Shown: positions 20,452-30,500 of the stretch, piece by piece
How the letters are laid out: each line of letters begins with the position of its first letter
Numbering within the stretch: position 1 is the first letter of the stretch
Assembly: GCF_033473495.1 (NCBI RefSeq)
Contig: NC_088937.1
Location: forward strand, 4,154,001-4,218,000
Length of the DNA: 64,000 nt
DNA from: Cercospora beticola
Lineage: Eukaryota; Ascomycota; Dothideomycetes; Mycosphaerellales; Mycosphaerellaceae
Direction: 5' to 3'
Notes under the pieces: model-generated
Told to the model about the DNA's origin: nothing
The model's database searches: none
Seen by the model: the letters and a program-made list of their open reading frames with translations, nothing else
Translations under genes and position numbers: made by a program

Positions 20452-22008
20452 CTAAGGATTCACCTTGATCATAACCGCCTCACTAGGAACGCCGTTGACC
20501 ATAGCGAACAACATGTATGTCCCAGGCAACATCACGCCGGCATCAGATGGTAATCGGTAAGACCTCGAACCATCTTCGTTCTCCGCATGGTCGTTCAAGG
20601 GCACTCTTCTCGAGTCCGTATCGACAGAATGCGTTGCAGTTCCGAGTCTTAGCATGGCTGCAGTAACCTCGCCTTGCTTGACGCGGTCTGGCTTTTGTAC
20701 TTTGAATCGCACTTCTTCGCCCACACGAACGGTCTTTGAATGTACATCTGTGATCATGGGACGAGCGGCTAGTGTTTTCCCATCTTTCTCGAGCAGGTAA
20801 GGAGGAGTGTATATCTGAAAGTCGAGATGGTTCTCTTCCTTTGCGCATTGGCTGCAGAGGCCGCCTCCGCCAGAGAAGATGGTACCATCAGGCAAGAGAG
20901 CAGCAGTAGAATGGTACCCGCGAGCGATGCCCGGATCGGGAAGGAGTGTGAACATCTCAGTCGCAGGATCGAAGAGCTCGGGCACTGTAACTGCTCGGAA
21001 ATCGCTGAACGGACGGGAATACGCTTGTCCACCCAAGATCATAATTTGACCATTTGGCATCGTGACAGCATTTGCAAAAACCCGAGCTCGATTCATGCTT
21101 GGTAATTTTCGGACCTTTGCTTCACCACTAGGTGAATCGATGTTGATAATGTGGGCATGGTCCACGGCCTCTGCTTCTTCGTAATCTTTGGCACCACCTG
21201 CAGTAAAGATGCTTCCGGTAGTCGCGTCGTACATCTGAAAGACTCCGCACATTGCATCCGTGTCGTCTCGTGTTCCAGCAGGAGCATGACTGCCTTGCCC
21301 GCTTGTGTAGTACCAGTTCATATTCATGCTTGGTCCTGCCTGGAAGACTGAGCGATCCTTCCACGACATCAGCCAAGCATGATTATCAGAACGATATGCT
21401 CCTTCTCTATCAGCAGTTTGCATTGGATCAGCTGGGCAGCCTTCCAAGATAGTCCACTCATTTGTGGCAGGGTCATAGATTTCGCCTGTCTTGTTGCCTT
21501 CTTCGCCGGATCCGGGACCAATGATGATACTGCTCCATGATCCACCGATGGTGAATATTCGACCATCTGTCAAAGTCACTTGTGACTGATATGCGCGAGC
21601 AATTTGCATTTCTGGAGCTTCGTAAAACCCATTGGTCGCTTCAGCATGCATGCTGACTTTCTTCGCTGTTGATCCTCCTGTGACAATAATTGTACCATCG
21701 AACCCCGTACTGATACCAGGACAGAACATGTCATGGTGAGTGTTGTTCACTAATAGCTCGCTGATCTCTCCAGTCTTGGGGTCCCAAGTGGCTGACCATG
21801 TTAGGCCAAATTGTCCGATGCTATGTGTATGTTTTCGTCCGGAAGCCCAGGCAAGTAACTTCCCACTTGGCAGAACCGCTATTGCTGTCGGTACAAGCGG
21901 AAATGGTATGCTGCTACTCCAGGTTCCGAGGTTTTCTGCTGTGACTGTGGTACTGAGGCTTGCTATTGTCGCCAAGGCGAATCCTGTTATGCTGTTGAGC
22001 CGAAACAT
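20452..22008 (-). CDS. Secreted galactose oxidase-like copper radical oxidase (AA5)
   Basis: A 518-aa single-exon protein with a signal peptide (MFRLNSITGFALATIASLSTT). Copper-radical oxidases turn a primary alcohol into an aldehyde and make H2O2. The complete active site of galactose oxidase can be matched: Cys96 in DMFCPGIS (thioether partner), Tyr140 in ARAYQSQ (radical Tyr), Trp158 in GGSWSS (stacking Trp), Tyr365-His366 in ARGYHST, and His460 in TATHSVDTDSRR. Kelch-type beta-propeller repeats (GGxx blades) fill the middle, and the C-terminal DUF1929-like domain is present. The N-terminal galactose-binding (CBM32-like) domain of the Fusarium enzyme is absent. AA5_2 is the better fit; the substrate (galactose, other alcohols or aldehydes) is not readable. 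Confidence 0.9.
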   Translation of the reverse strand: MFRLNSITGFALATIASLSTTVTAENLGTWSSSIPFPLVPTAIAVLPSGKLLAWASGRKHTHSIGQFGLTWSATWDPKTGEISELLVNNTHHDMFCPGISTGFDGTIIVTGGSTAKKVSMHAEATNGFYEAPEMQIARAYQSQVTLTDGRIFTIGGSWSSIIIGPGSGEEGNKTGEIYDPATNEWTILEGCPADPMQTADREGAYRSDNHAWLMSWKDRSVFQAGPSMNMNWYYTSGQGSHAPAGTRDDTDAMCGVFQMYDATTGSIFTAGGAKDYEEAEAVDHAHIINIDSPSGEAKVRKLPSMNRARVFANAVTMPNGQIMILGGQAYSRPFSDFRAVTVPELFDPATEMFTLLPDPGIARGYHSTAALLPDGTIFSGGGGLCSQCAKEENHLDFQIYTPPYLLEKDGKTLAARPMITDVHSKTVRVGEEVRFKVQKPDRVKQGEVTAAMLRLGTATHSVDTDSRRVPLNDHAENEDGSRSYRLPSDAGVMLPGTYMLFAMVNGVPSEAVMIKVNP

Positions 22009-22921
22009 CCTGCTAACAGGAAGAGAAAGAGAACAAGAGAAACGTTGCGAGCAAACGAGGGCCTTTCTGTAGGGTCATGAAAGTGATACAGCGCTATGCC
22101 CTCTCGTCAAGCTGGTGAAGTGCTCGAACTTTGAATGAGACATGCTCTCCTGGATCGCCAAGCCACGTTGTCCAGACCGTTTGTGCAGTTCTGGCACGCT
22201 AATGGTTATCCGGACGCCACCCAAACCGATAGGCGGCGATGGTCACGGAGTTGCCGCATCTGTCACTTAAACCGTAGATGGCATCTCATCCACGAGTTGG
22301 TAGATGCAAAGCCGATTGAGGGACTATCATGGGTAGGTATTCGATTCGGACGTTAGCGAGCTTCATATAAGACTGCATGTTCGACAAAATTGTCTCCTCT
22401 TATAGACTATGGCCGGTGGCTTCGGCCACGGAGAAGTGCGTAACGCCAGTCGATAAAACGTGCGGCTAATATTCTTCGCCGAACACAAAGGCACCAGCGG
22501 GCACAGTGCGATGTGCTGCTCCAGTATGGAGCTTGCAACAGGGCGCGTAGTTCGCCGCGGCATGATACTGTCATGTTTGTGGTCGCGAGAATGCGTTCGC
22601 AGAGTGATACACGTGGCTCGGGATGAAATCGATTCATTTGGTGTTGATGATTTTGAAGTTGAGATGGTCGTTGATTCTCGGGCAGAAAACGGCAGCAACT
22701 TGCCAAGCCAAACGGCAAGAGCAGTGACACTTTGGATCGCCTTCCCGCTCCATGTTGCAAGCCCTCCTCGTCCGGCATCCAATACTACGGCGTCAAAGGC
22801 ACGATCGTCCCAAGATCATCCTAGGCCCACAAATCCTCGATATAAGAAATAGGACGCGTGACACACTGCGCATAACACCGTAAATGTACATGTCTCATTT
22901 CCCCTGCCTACTCTTCGACTA
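22009..22921. other. Intergenic region
   Basis: 913 bp between the galactose oxidase start and the NEO1 stop, holding the oxidase promoter. Minus- and plus-strand frames at 22363-22852 overlap each other and lack domains, so I do not call them. Confidence 0.45.
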
Positions 22922-25900
22922 CTATCCTCTCACCTTCCTGTAACTCTCTGGCTTCACGTACTGCCTGATAACTTTACCACCCCAAACAGGCACCAATGCA
23001 GCTCCCAGAATCGCTGCAAACCTCCACACGAAGCCCAAACTCCATATGAAGCCGAGATCGAAATATTCGCCCAAAAATGGTACACTCACCAAATAAATTA
23101 CGCTTGTGCTCACGATGCTTGCAATCATAATCCAATGCCATGTCGTGATTTCCGCAGCCACCATGCACAATTCATTAATGATGAGAACGCTGTATGACAC
23201 AGCGACCATCTTCTGGAAACCGGGTGTGTTGATGGGAGTGTAATCCGGATTGGCCAAAGCGGCAGAATTGTTGGCGGAAAAGGAGGGCACGAGGAGCTCG
23301 GCGCCGCCTTGTATGATCAGACCTTGATAAACGGATATAGCGAGCCAAATGAAGAACGTTTTATATGAGAGCGACTTTCCAAGAGTGAGTTCTTTGTAGA
23401 GTTCGGGATAGAGGTTCGCAAGACCTTCATCGACATCTTGGTCCAGTGTCAGGGAGAAGACGGGCATCATGGTGTATATTGTGGCGTAGCCGACCAGGAG
23501 CCAATCGCGGTAGAGGGCGATAGGTTCGAATTTGGAGGCGATGCTGAACACGGTTTGACAGATGCTGATGATGAGGCCACGATGCATGACGAATTGGGCC
23601 AGTTTAGCGCTGCGGCGGTAGGAGTTGCGGCCGTGCCAGACGAGGAGTTTGGTGAGGTGGGCGAATTGTTCGATGCTGAAGTCGGCCGCGAGAGAGGCTT
23701 GCTTGCCCTCCTTGCCCACAATACCCACGCCGACGTCTGCAGCTTGGATCATGGAGACATCGTTGCCACCGTCGCCGATGCAGGCGATGCGCTTCTTGGT
23801 ATAGGCGCGGATGAGGTGCGCGATATCTGCCTTCTGTGTGGGAGAGCAGCGACAGGCTATGACGGCAGGAAGGCGAACAGCAATGCTGATGAAGGCATCC
23901 TTGTGGTGTTGTAGGTAAATGCCCAACGACTGTCCATCGATGAGGAGCGCAGCATTGGTCTGGTTCTGAATCGTACTCAGCGCGTCGAGAGCGGCGTCAC
24001 GACGTTTGAGCCCAGCAATGGTGTGAATGGTCTGACCACGAGAAACGAGCTTGGACGAGACCGCTACGCATCGAGCTGTCTCAACCTTATCGCCCGTCAA
24101 CATCCAGATCTTGATGCCGGCATTGCGGAGAAGCTCGAGCGAAGGCTTGACTTTGGGTTGTAACTTGTCTTCCACGCCAGTCACACCAAGAAGATTGAGA
24201 TTGTGTTCCAAGTGCTGCCTTACGACCAAAGCCATGGCCGCGTCTCGTCCGGCAAGACTGAGCGAGGCTTCTGCGTAGGCATCCGAGAAGGCAGAATATT
24301 GCTGCGCAGTCAGAGGCTTCCGACCAACAACAAGTGTTCGCAAGCCCTCCCGCGCCATATTGCCCGTCTCTTCCTCAAGCCAGTCGTTCGCAGCAACGAT
24401 GGACGTCATGACTGTGTCAGCGCCTTTTTGGTAGAACACGATCTCGCCATCCTCGTCTTTGCTCAAGCCAGAACTGCGAATGAACCGGACAATAATGCCC
24501 ATGCGTTTACTGTCGCTGGTGAATGGGAAGACATTAAGCACTTCGACACGCACCACAGTCCTGTCATCGCCAGTATACTGCAGTGTGATTGACTTGCGAT
24601 CACGGTGCTGCAAGCGTAGGCCAACACTCTCAGTCCACTCCACGATCGCGATCTCGTCTGGCGAAGATGCCTGGTACGAGACCTTAGGCTGCCCATCGTC
24701 GTTTTCCTCGGTGGTTGGCGTGACGTTGTGGCATAGAGCCAAGGACAGCACGAGGTCGCGGACGCGCAATCCGATTTCTCGTCGCGTTCGTGTGGCACCA
24801 CTCAAAGAATTGATGCCTGCTGAAGGACTGAACAAGGCGCCAGCGGGTGCATCCTCTGCAGCCGAGAAGGCCTGCGTGACATAGCCGACGACTTCTTCCA
24901 TGGCATCTCCGCCATAGCTGACAGTGCCAACATGAACTTTGCGCAGTTCCATCTCATTCCGGGTTAGTGTGCCGGTCTTGTCAGACAACAGATACTCTAT
25001 TCGTCCGAGATCCTCAGGAATGGTGCTCGTTCGCACGACAGTGCCTGGTATGTCCGTGTCGTGATGGATGAACCAGGCATAGACGCTCTTGCCCAAGTCG
25101 AGGTTGACACGCAGAGAGATCGGCACGATCGTGCTGAACAGGATTAAAAATCGCATGGTAGCGATATACCACTTCCTGCCATCATGTTCTTTGAAGCCGT
25201 GAATGGCGACCAAGATAAAGCTCAAGGCGGCGGTCAAAATGCAAAGGATCTTGACAAGGCTATTAATTTCCAATTCGAGGAGACCTGTTTTCGAACGCGA
25301 AGCAGAAGTCGAAAGCGCGGCACGAGTCTGTGGCCCAGTATATATGACGACGGCGTGTACCGTCGTTGATGAGGCGAGTACTGTATTTGCCCACGCTGTG
25401 TTGTCAATGTTCAAAGGAGTCGATTTGGTCTCCGTTGCCCGAACGTCTTCCGGCCCATCCTCTGGATGCGGGTCGTAAGCTCTGTGCTTCTTTGGCTCCA
25501 GTTCAATGGTGCCCACAAAGTCATTGACTCGTTTGTCTGGTTTGCCGGCGGTCACTCGCAACCTGAGATACTCGGATGCGGGCAATGTCTGCGCAAGTGG
25601 TGTGGCCAGGCGCAGCTTCCAGTCGGTCTCTCCATCCAGCTGATCAGTACGAATGAAAGCTTCACCTCCGCCACTCGGATCGGATGAAGTGGTCTCGTTG
25701 CTCAATTGTACACCTTGAATAGACTGACGTTGTAGACGTGGGCTGACAGGTGCAGCGTTCTCGCCCATATCCACAAGCGCTTCTTCGACCGTCTCTTGTC
25801 GAGGTTCTGCCTCTGTCTGAACGGTTTCTGCCGAGAAGCTCTTCAGGATGACCACATCTGCAGGCACTCTTTGATCCTTCTCGAGCACAATCACATCACC

Positions 25901-26935
25901 AACCTTGAGCTGGGCCGATGGTTTGATGATTTCAGCAACGTTTGACGAAGGGGCGTCTACATTCTGTGTGCTGTACTCTTCGTCCTCGGCCTGCTGTAGC
26001 CTTGCATCTTCTGCTGACACTCTTCTGCGCTTCCCTTTCTTCTTTTTCTCTGTTATGCTCTTGATCTTCCTTTTCTTGCTGCTAGCGTCCGTATCGGAGA
26101 AGCCAGGACTGTCGAATCGCAGCACTCTGTAAGGCTCACTGTTGGCTTCTCTGTCCCGTTTCCTCCTACTCAGATCGTCGAACGCCTCTTTACTAAGGGT
26201 GATCATGAGTACAAAGGCAAGAGGCGCGATGTACGTCGAAAGGTAGCCGATTCGGAGTGCGGGAATGATTTGCGATAATGCGACGAGTAGGAAGTACATG
26301 TTGAAGAAGAACTTGAACTCATTGAAGAGTGTTCTCGGCAAGAACGACCAGGGCGTGTATTTTGCATTCGATATGGCATTCGCTGGGAACCGCGCCGGTT
26401 GCTTCTGCCCCACAGCAATATTTCTGGCGCTCGCTGGATCATGATCATCTTCGGCCTCGTCTTCACTTATTGCCGGCAGCTGTATGGAGGTTGATCGGTT
26501 CATGAAAGGCACATATTGCCAGATGCCTTTTGGTCGGCGATTGTCGCCAAAACGGTTGGATCCGAGCTGCGAGAACTTCCGCGTGCCTCCATTCTGCTGT
26601 GAAAGCAGCGGCGCATCATCGTATGCAGACGCTCCTGAGCTGGCGGTCGACGGCTTCGGTCCATCTTCATCGTCCCCTACCAGCGCTTCCAGATCTTCTG
26701 TATCTTCGTTGCGCGGTCTCCGTCGCCCTCCAAAGCGCAAATTTCGCAAAGGTATTCGCGCAGCAAAGTCATGGCTGATGCGACCAGAACTCGGCTGGCG
26801 CGAATGAGATGGTGTACGGTCGGTGACAGGATGCGGATCAAGCTCATTCAGGTCGAGGTCCAAATCCGAATCGCGATCGTCATCATGGAGGCCGTCCTGT
26901 TCGTGAGGCTTGTGGTATCCGTTCGGCGTGGTCAT
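22922..26935 (-). CDS. NEO1: P4-type phospholipid-translocating ATPase, Neo1 class
   Basis: Flippase of endosome/Golgi membranes that keeps phosphatidylethanolamine and serine on the cytosolic leaflet; the Neo1/ATP9 class works without a Cdc50 subunit. One exon, 1337 aa. The phosphorylation loop is SDKTGTLTRNEM (Asp652), the P4 dephosphorylation motif DGET lies at about 434-437, and the P4-specific PISL at about 605-608. The Neo1-type N-terminal signature is NAISNAKYTPWSFLPRTLFN followed by two membrane spans and LSKEAFDDLSRRKRDRE. Late motifs include MLTGDKVETA and GDGGNDVSMI. It is about 190 residues longer than the yeast protein, partly from an N-terminal disordered region and a Lys/Arg-rich insertion at about 285-310. 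Divergent from SEC16. Confidence 0.95.
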   Translation of the reverse strand: MTTPNGYHKPHEQDGLHDDDRDSDLDLDLNELDPHPVTDRTPSHSRQPSSGRISHDFAARIPLRNLRFGGRRRPRNEDTEDLEALVGDDEDGPKPSTASSGASAYDDAPLLSQQNGGTRKFSQLGSNRFGDNRRPKGIWQYVPFMNRSTSIQLPAISEDEAEDDHDPASARNIAVGQKQPARFPANAISNAKYTPWSFLPRTLFNEFKFFFNMYFLLVALSQIIPALRIGYLSTYIAPLAFVLMITLSKEAFDDLSRRKRDREANSEPYRVLRFDSPGFSDTDASSKKRKIKSITEKKKKGKRRRVSAEDARLQQAEDEEYSTQNVDAPSSNVAEIIKPSAQLKVGDVIVLEKDQRVPADVVILKSFSAETVQTEAEPRQETVEEALVDMGENAAPVSPRLQRQSIQGVQLSNETTSSDPSGGGEAFIRTDQLDGETDWKLRLATPLAQTLPASEYLRLRVTAGKPDKRVNDFVGTIELEPKKHRAYDPHPEDGPEDVRATETKSTPLNIDNTAWANTVLASSTTVHAVVIYTGPQTRAALSTSASRSKTGLLELEINSLVKILCILTAALSFILVAIHGFKEHDGRKWYIATMRFLILFSTIVPISLRVNLDLGKSVYAWFIHHDTDIPGTVVRTSTIPEDLGRIEYLLSDKTGTLTRNEMELRKVHVGTVSYGGDAMEEVVGYVTQAFSAAEDAPAGALFSPSAGINSLSGATRTRREIGLRVRDLVLSLALCHNVTPTTEENDDGQPKVSYQASSPDEIAIVEWTESVGLRLQHRDRKSITLQYTGDDRTVVRVEVLNVFPFTSDSKRMGIIVRFIRSSGLSKDEDGEIVFYQKGADTVMTSIVAANDWLEEETGNMAREGLRTLVVGRKPLTAQQYSAFSDAYAEASLSLAGRDAAMALVVRQHLEHNLNLLGVTGVEDKLQPKVKPSLELLRNAGIKIWMLTGDKVETARCVAVSSKLVSRGQTIHTIAGLKRRDAALDALSTIQNQTNAALLIDGQSLGIYLQHHKDAFISIAVRLPAVIACRCSPTQKADIAHLIRAYTKKRIACIGDGGNDVSMIQAADVGVGIVGKEGKQASLAADFSIEQFAHLTKLLVWHGRNSYRRSAKLAQFVMHRGLIISICQTVFSIASKFEPIALYRDWLLVGYATIYTMMPVFSLTLDQDVDEGLANLYPELYKELTLGKSLSYKTFFIWLAISVYQGLIIQGGAELLVPSFSANNSAALANPDYTPINTPGFQKMVAVSYSVLIINELCMVAAEITTWHWIMIASIVSTSVIYLVSVPFLGEYFDLGFIWSLGFVWRFAAILGAALVPVWGGKVIRQYVKPESYRKVRG

Positions 26936-27571
26936 GCCTCATTGCATAGGGTGAGGATGGTTCGGGGAATTCGCGAGAGAACGATGGTGAAAGACGGTGT
27001 TGGGCGCGGGACGCGTGGCTATTTGTTCAGTGCTTCTCTGTGGTCATGTGCTCGTCGGCCGTTCCCGTTCGTGAACACGTCGCTCGTATAGGAAATGGCT
27101 ACAGGAGAGAGGAGGAATAGTGCTGCCTCTGTTGGAGCCCTATCGTGCTGCGCTGCACATGCTTTGGGGAATGGCGCGTTGGCGGACCGGCCGATCATCC
27201 ACATGCACAGCTTACCACCACCAAAGAAAGCACACCACGCTCGTCGGCCTCTCCTATTCTGCCTGTTCTATTCTTCATCCCCTTCTCCGCCAGCTCGACG
27301 ATATTCGCATCACCGCCATTATGACCTTTATGTATGAGTAGACTTCTTTCGACTTCGATTTCGCGTGGGCGCATTCTTGCTTTGGTACGTCAGACTTTCC
27401 GCTTCCAGAACGTGGCCTCGGAGCTCGGGGCCTGTTCAGAGACACGCTTCCTCAGCCCGGACGCGATGCGCACCACCCGCACCACCTCCATTGTACCACC
27501 GCCCCTCCCCATCTAACGCCATGCGCTACAGTAATTCCATCGTCGTGACCGTGAGCACGTGCTAGTCCGCC
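26936..27571. promoter_or_regulatory. Shared divergent upstream region of NEO1 and SEC16
   Basis: 636 bp between the two ATGs. Both genes serve the secretory pathway, so common regulation is plausible, but I identify no specific motif. It includes C/A-rich pyrimidine-type stretches near 27210-27520 that fit a fungal 5' UTR. Confidence 0.45.
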
Positions 27572-30500
27572 ATGACCGACGACGACTACCCCAACTTCGG
27601 CAATGCCTGGACCAGCACGGCCTCCAACACGGCCTCAGCTGGACCACCCCCGGGCGAGTCAGCATGGAATCCAGCGCATCGTCCCGACTCAGACCAGCGA
27701 CACGCGAGAACAACTTCGACTGTAGACGCCGATTTCTTCCATCAATTATCCGAGCCCGCAACCGAGCAGACGACGGAGGAAGTGGCAATGGACGAGGTCG
27801 CGGACAAAGCACAGCATGGGTCGGAGCAGAAGGCGCCGAGCATAACTGTGGACACACGGAGCGTAGAGCTCGGTGGGTCTGAGGAAGTGGTGGACTCTAC
27901 AGGACCATCAGCGAATGCCGGGGAGCCCATAAGACGAGGAGAAGCGGACGGCGGGAGTGAGCCGAGTCCTCCAAGCACGGCCATCGAAGAGATTTTGGGA
28001 GACGACGAGGCGCCGATATACAGTTCGAAGCAGACTGCGCAGAAGCAGGAGGAGGAGCTCGAGCAACATATGTCTGTACCTGACCGTGAACCCCTTTACA
28101 TCAGCTCGCCGGGAGATCAAACACCCATCTCCCACGAAGCCGAGATCGAGAGTGAGCTGGCCAGATACCATGAGCAGAGCGAGTCATACGAGCATCAAGG
28201 CGATTTGACACAGATGGAAGAGGCCGTAGACGAAGCTCCCACCGCATCCCTACTGGCCGACGAAGAAGCGCCGCCGACAGTGGATGAGGTGCAGGACGAG
28301 AGGACACCACACATGCAGGCAGTGCAAGAGGACTCTGTACTCGAAGACTTCGACGGGACACCAGCATTCGGATCACCTCTTCCCAAAGCAAAGGCCAGCG
28401 TTGGCCAGATTGACCGGAGCTTCACCACCAATTTCACTGAGATTCCGGCAGCAGAGGAGGAACAAGAGCAAGAGCAAGAAGAAGATCGGCCGGACAGCTC
28501 AGAGTGGCCATCAGCAGGAGACGACAAGACGTTTGGTGAATTGCTGGATAACGAACAAAGCGGAATTATACACGTGAGGGGCTTCTCAGTGGACCCAGTA
28601 TCGAAACCTGAATCAGACCCGTGGGGCGGCACCGACGACGATGACAGCTTCAATGAGCTTTTAGGGAGCTCGCACGGCCAGTTCGCGCAGGACGTGCCAG
28701 TCGCGCAGGCCGAAGAAGTGTCTTCCGTAGAGGCTCCAGTGACTGCGCCTGAGGACAAGACGGAGGATGACTTGGCAGCTGCCTTTGCCTCAGTACTGCT
28801 GGACGACGACCTGCTGGAGGATCCGAAGGATATGGACATGTCTGCTATTTTCGGGGACGACGATCCTGGGTTTTTGGACGACGAGCTGCTCACAGACTCG
28901 CAGCCTTCCGCACCAGCGCCAATCCTTCCTCCGGCACAATCGACACAAACGCAACGAGGGCAAAGCCCGTACGTACCTGCGACAACACAACAAATGGGGG
29001 CCCAACCAAACTCGTATGCTGCACCTGGTGCTCAATTTGTGCAGCAAAATCATGGCAGATCAGCTGGGACACCGTCGACCGGCCTCTACGATGTCTATGG
29101 ACATGGCTCTGTGCAATCGCAGCAACAACAGCGTCCTGCCAGCCATTCAGCTCAAAGTTTCGTCGACAAGGCAAAGGGAGGATATCAGTCGCCTTACGAT
29201 CTGCCCATGGAGGTAGTAAAGCCGAAACAACGCCCACGGCAATCACCTGCCCAAAACCAAGCTGCTCCTGTGGCTCCTCCGAGAAGCAGCAGTATTTCTT
29301 CATACCAAGGACAACCGTCGCTCCAAAGAGTGCCCACTGGCCCACCACTAAGCGGTTCCACACCACCACCACCAAATGCCGGAGTTGCTCCCCCAGCATC
29401 GACAGGCAGTTCGCAACCTCAAAAGCCTTCAGCATCCGGCAATGGTTTTTTCGAAGACCTGCCGATTGTCCCAAAGACAAAAGCACGGCACTCTGGAGCA
29501 TACACTCCTCAGCTGTCTTCAACGTCCACTCCGCCAGCTAACCAGATGGCCCCTCGTGGACCATCTGCGCCGCAGATGCAAAGACCACAAGGTCCCCCGA
29601 CGCCCGCTCATCATTCCTCTTATGGCAATCTGCGGCAGCCAGAAAAGTTGCCATTGCATCCTGACCAAGTCGCGGGACCAACACCCGCACAAACTCCATC
29701 TATGCCTCCGGCGAGCCAGCGTTACTCCCCAAGCTCGTTACCCGCACCCGCACAAAATCAGAATCGATTCTCTCCCGCGCCTCCCTCGCAAGCGCCACCT
29801 ACAGCCGGAACTCGATATTCGCCTGCGCCCGCAGCGCAGGTGACTGCAAAGAAGTATGCGCCTGCATCCACAACAGCTCAAGGGATTCAAAGCACTCACG
29901 CATTTGCACCTCGAACAAGCAGTCCTCTGGCGTTCCATGGCAGGCCGCAGGCAGACTCACAGGGCCCTCCGTCGATATCTTCATCGCCGCCAAAGTCAAA
30001 CGGCAGGGCCTCTCCAGCAATCCTATCACCGCCCAGGTCTGGCAGCATGGCATACTCTCCGAGCGAGTCGAGGGCTACATCACTCAGCAATTTTGCCTCG
30101 CCACCACAGAATATCTCGATGCAGCCTCCTCCAGTGCAAACGAGGGTTTCAAAATACGCTGCAAAAGTACCCACGGAGATGCCCACTTCTGTCATAGCAC
30201 CAGCCGCAGCAACATCATCTTCGCAAAAGCGTGCATTCTTGGCGCATCGCAGACAGTTTTCACGCGACCTGGATTTTGTGGCACCGCAAGATGAGCATGC
30301 TCATGATCCGTTGCAGAGGTGGAAAGGACATCCGATCTTCACCTGGGGCGAATCTGGTATCGTGATCAGCAGTTTCCCGAAACAGACGCCCTTCTATGCG
30401 GCTGGTCAAGGGGTGCCCAGCATCAAGAGTACGCCAGGTTCGATTACTGTACAGCAAGCTACAACTTTTATGCCCATGGACGAATTGAGTGCGAAGTTCC

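Noticed and set aside
28195..28893. Ser-rich 232-codon frame antisense to SEC16
   Set aside because: Its composition is the complement of the acidic Asp/Glu codons of Sec16; no domain or promoter.
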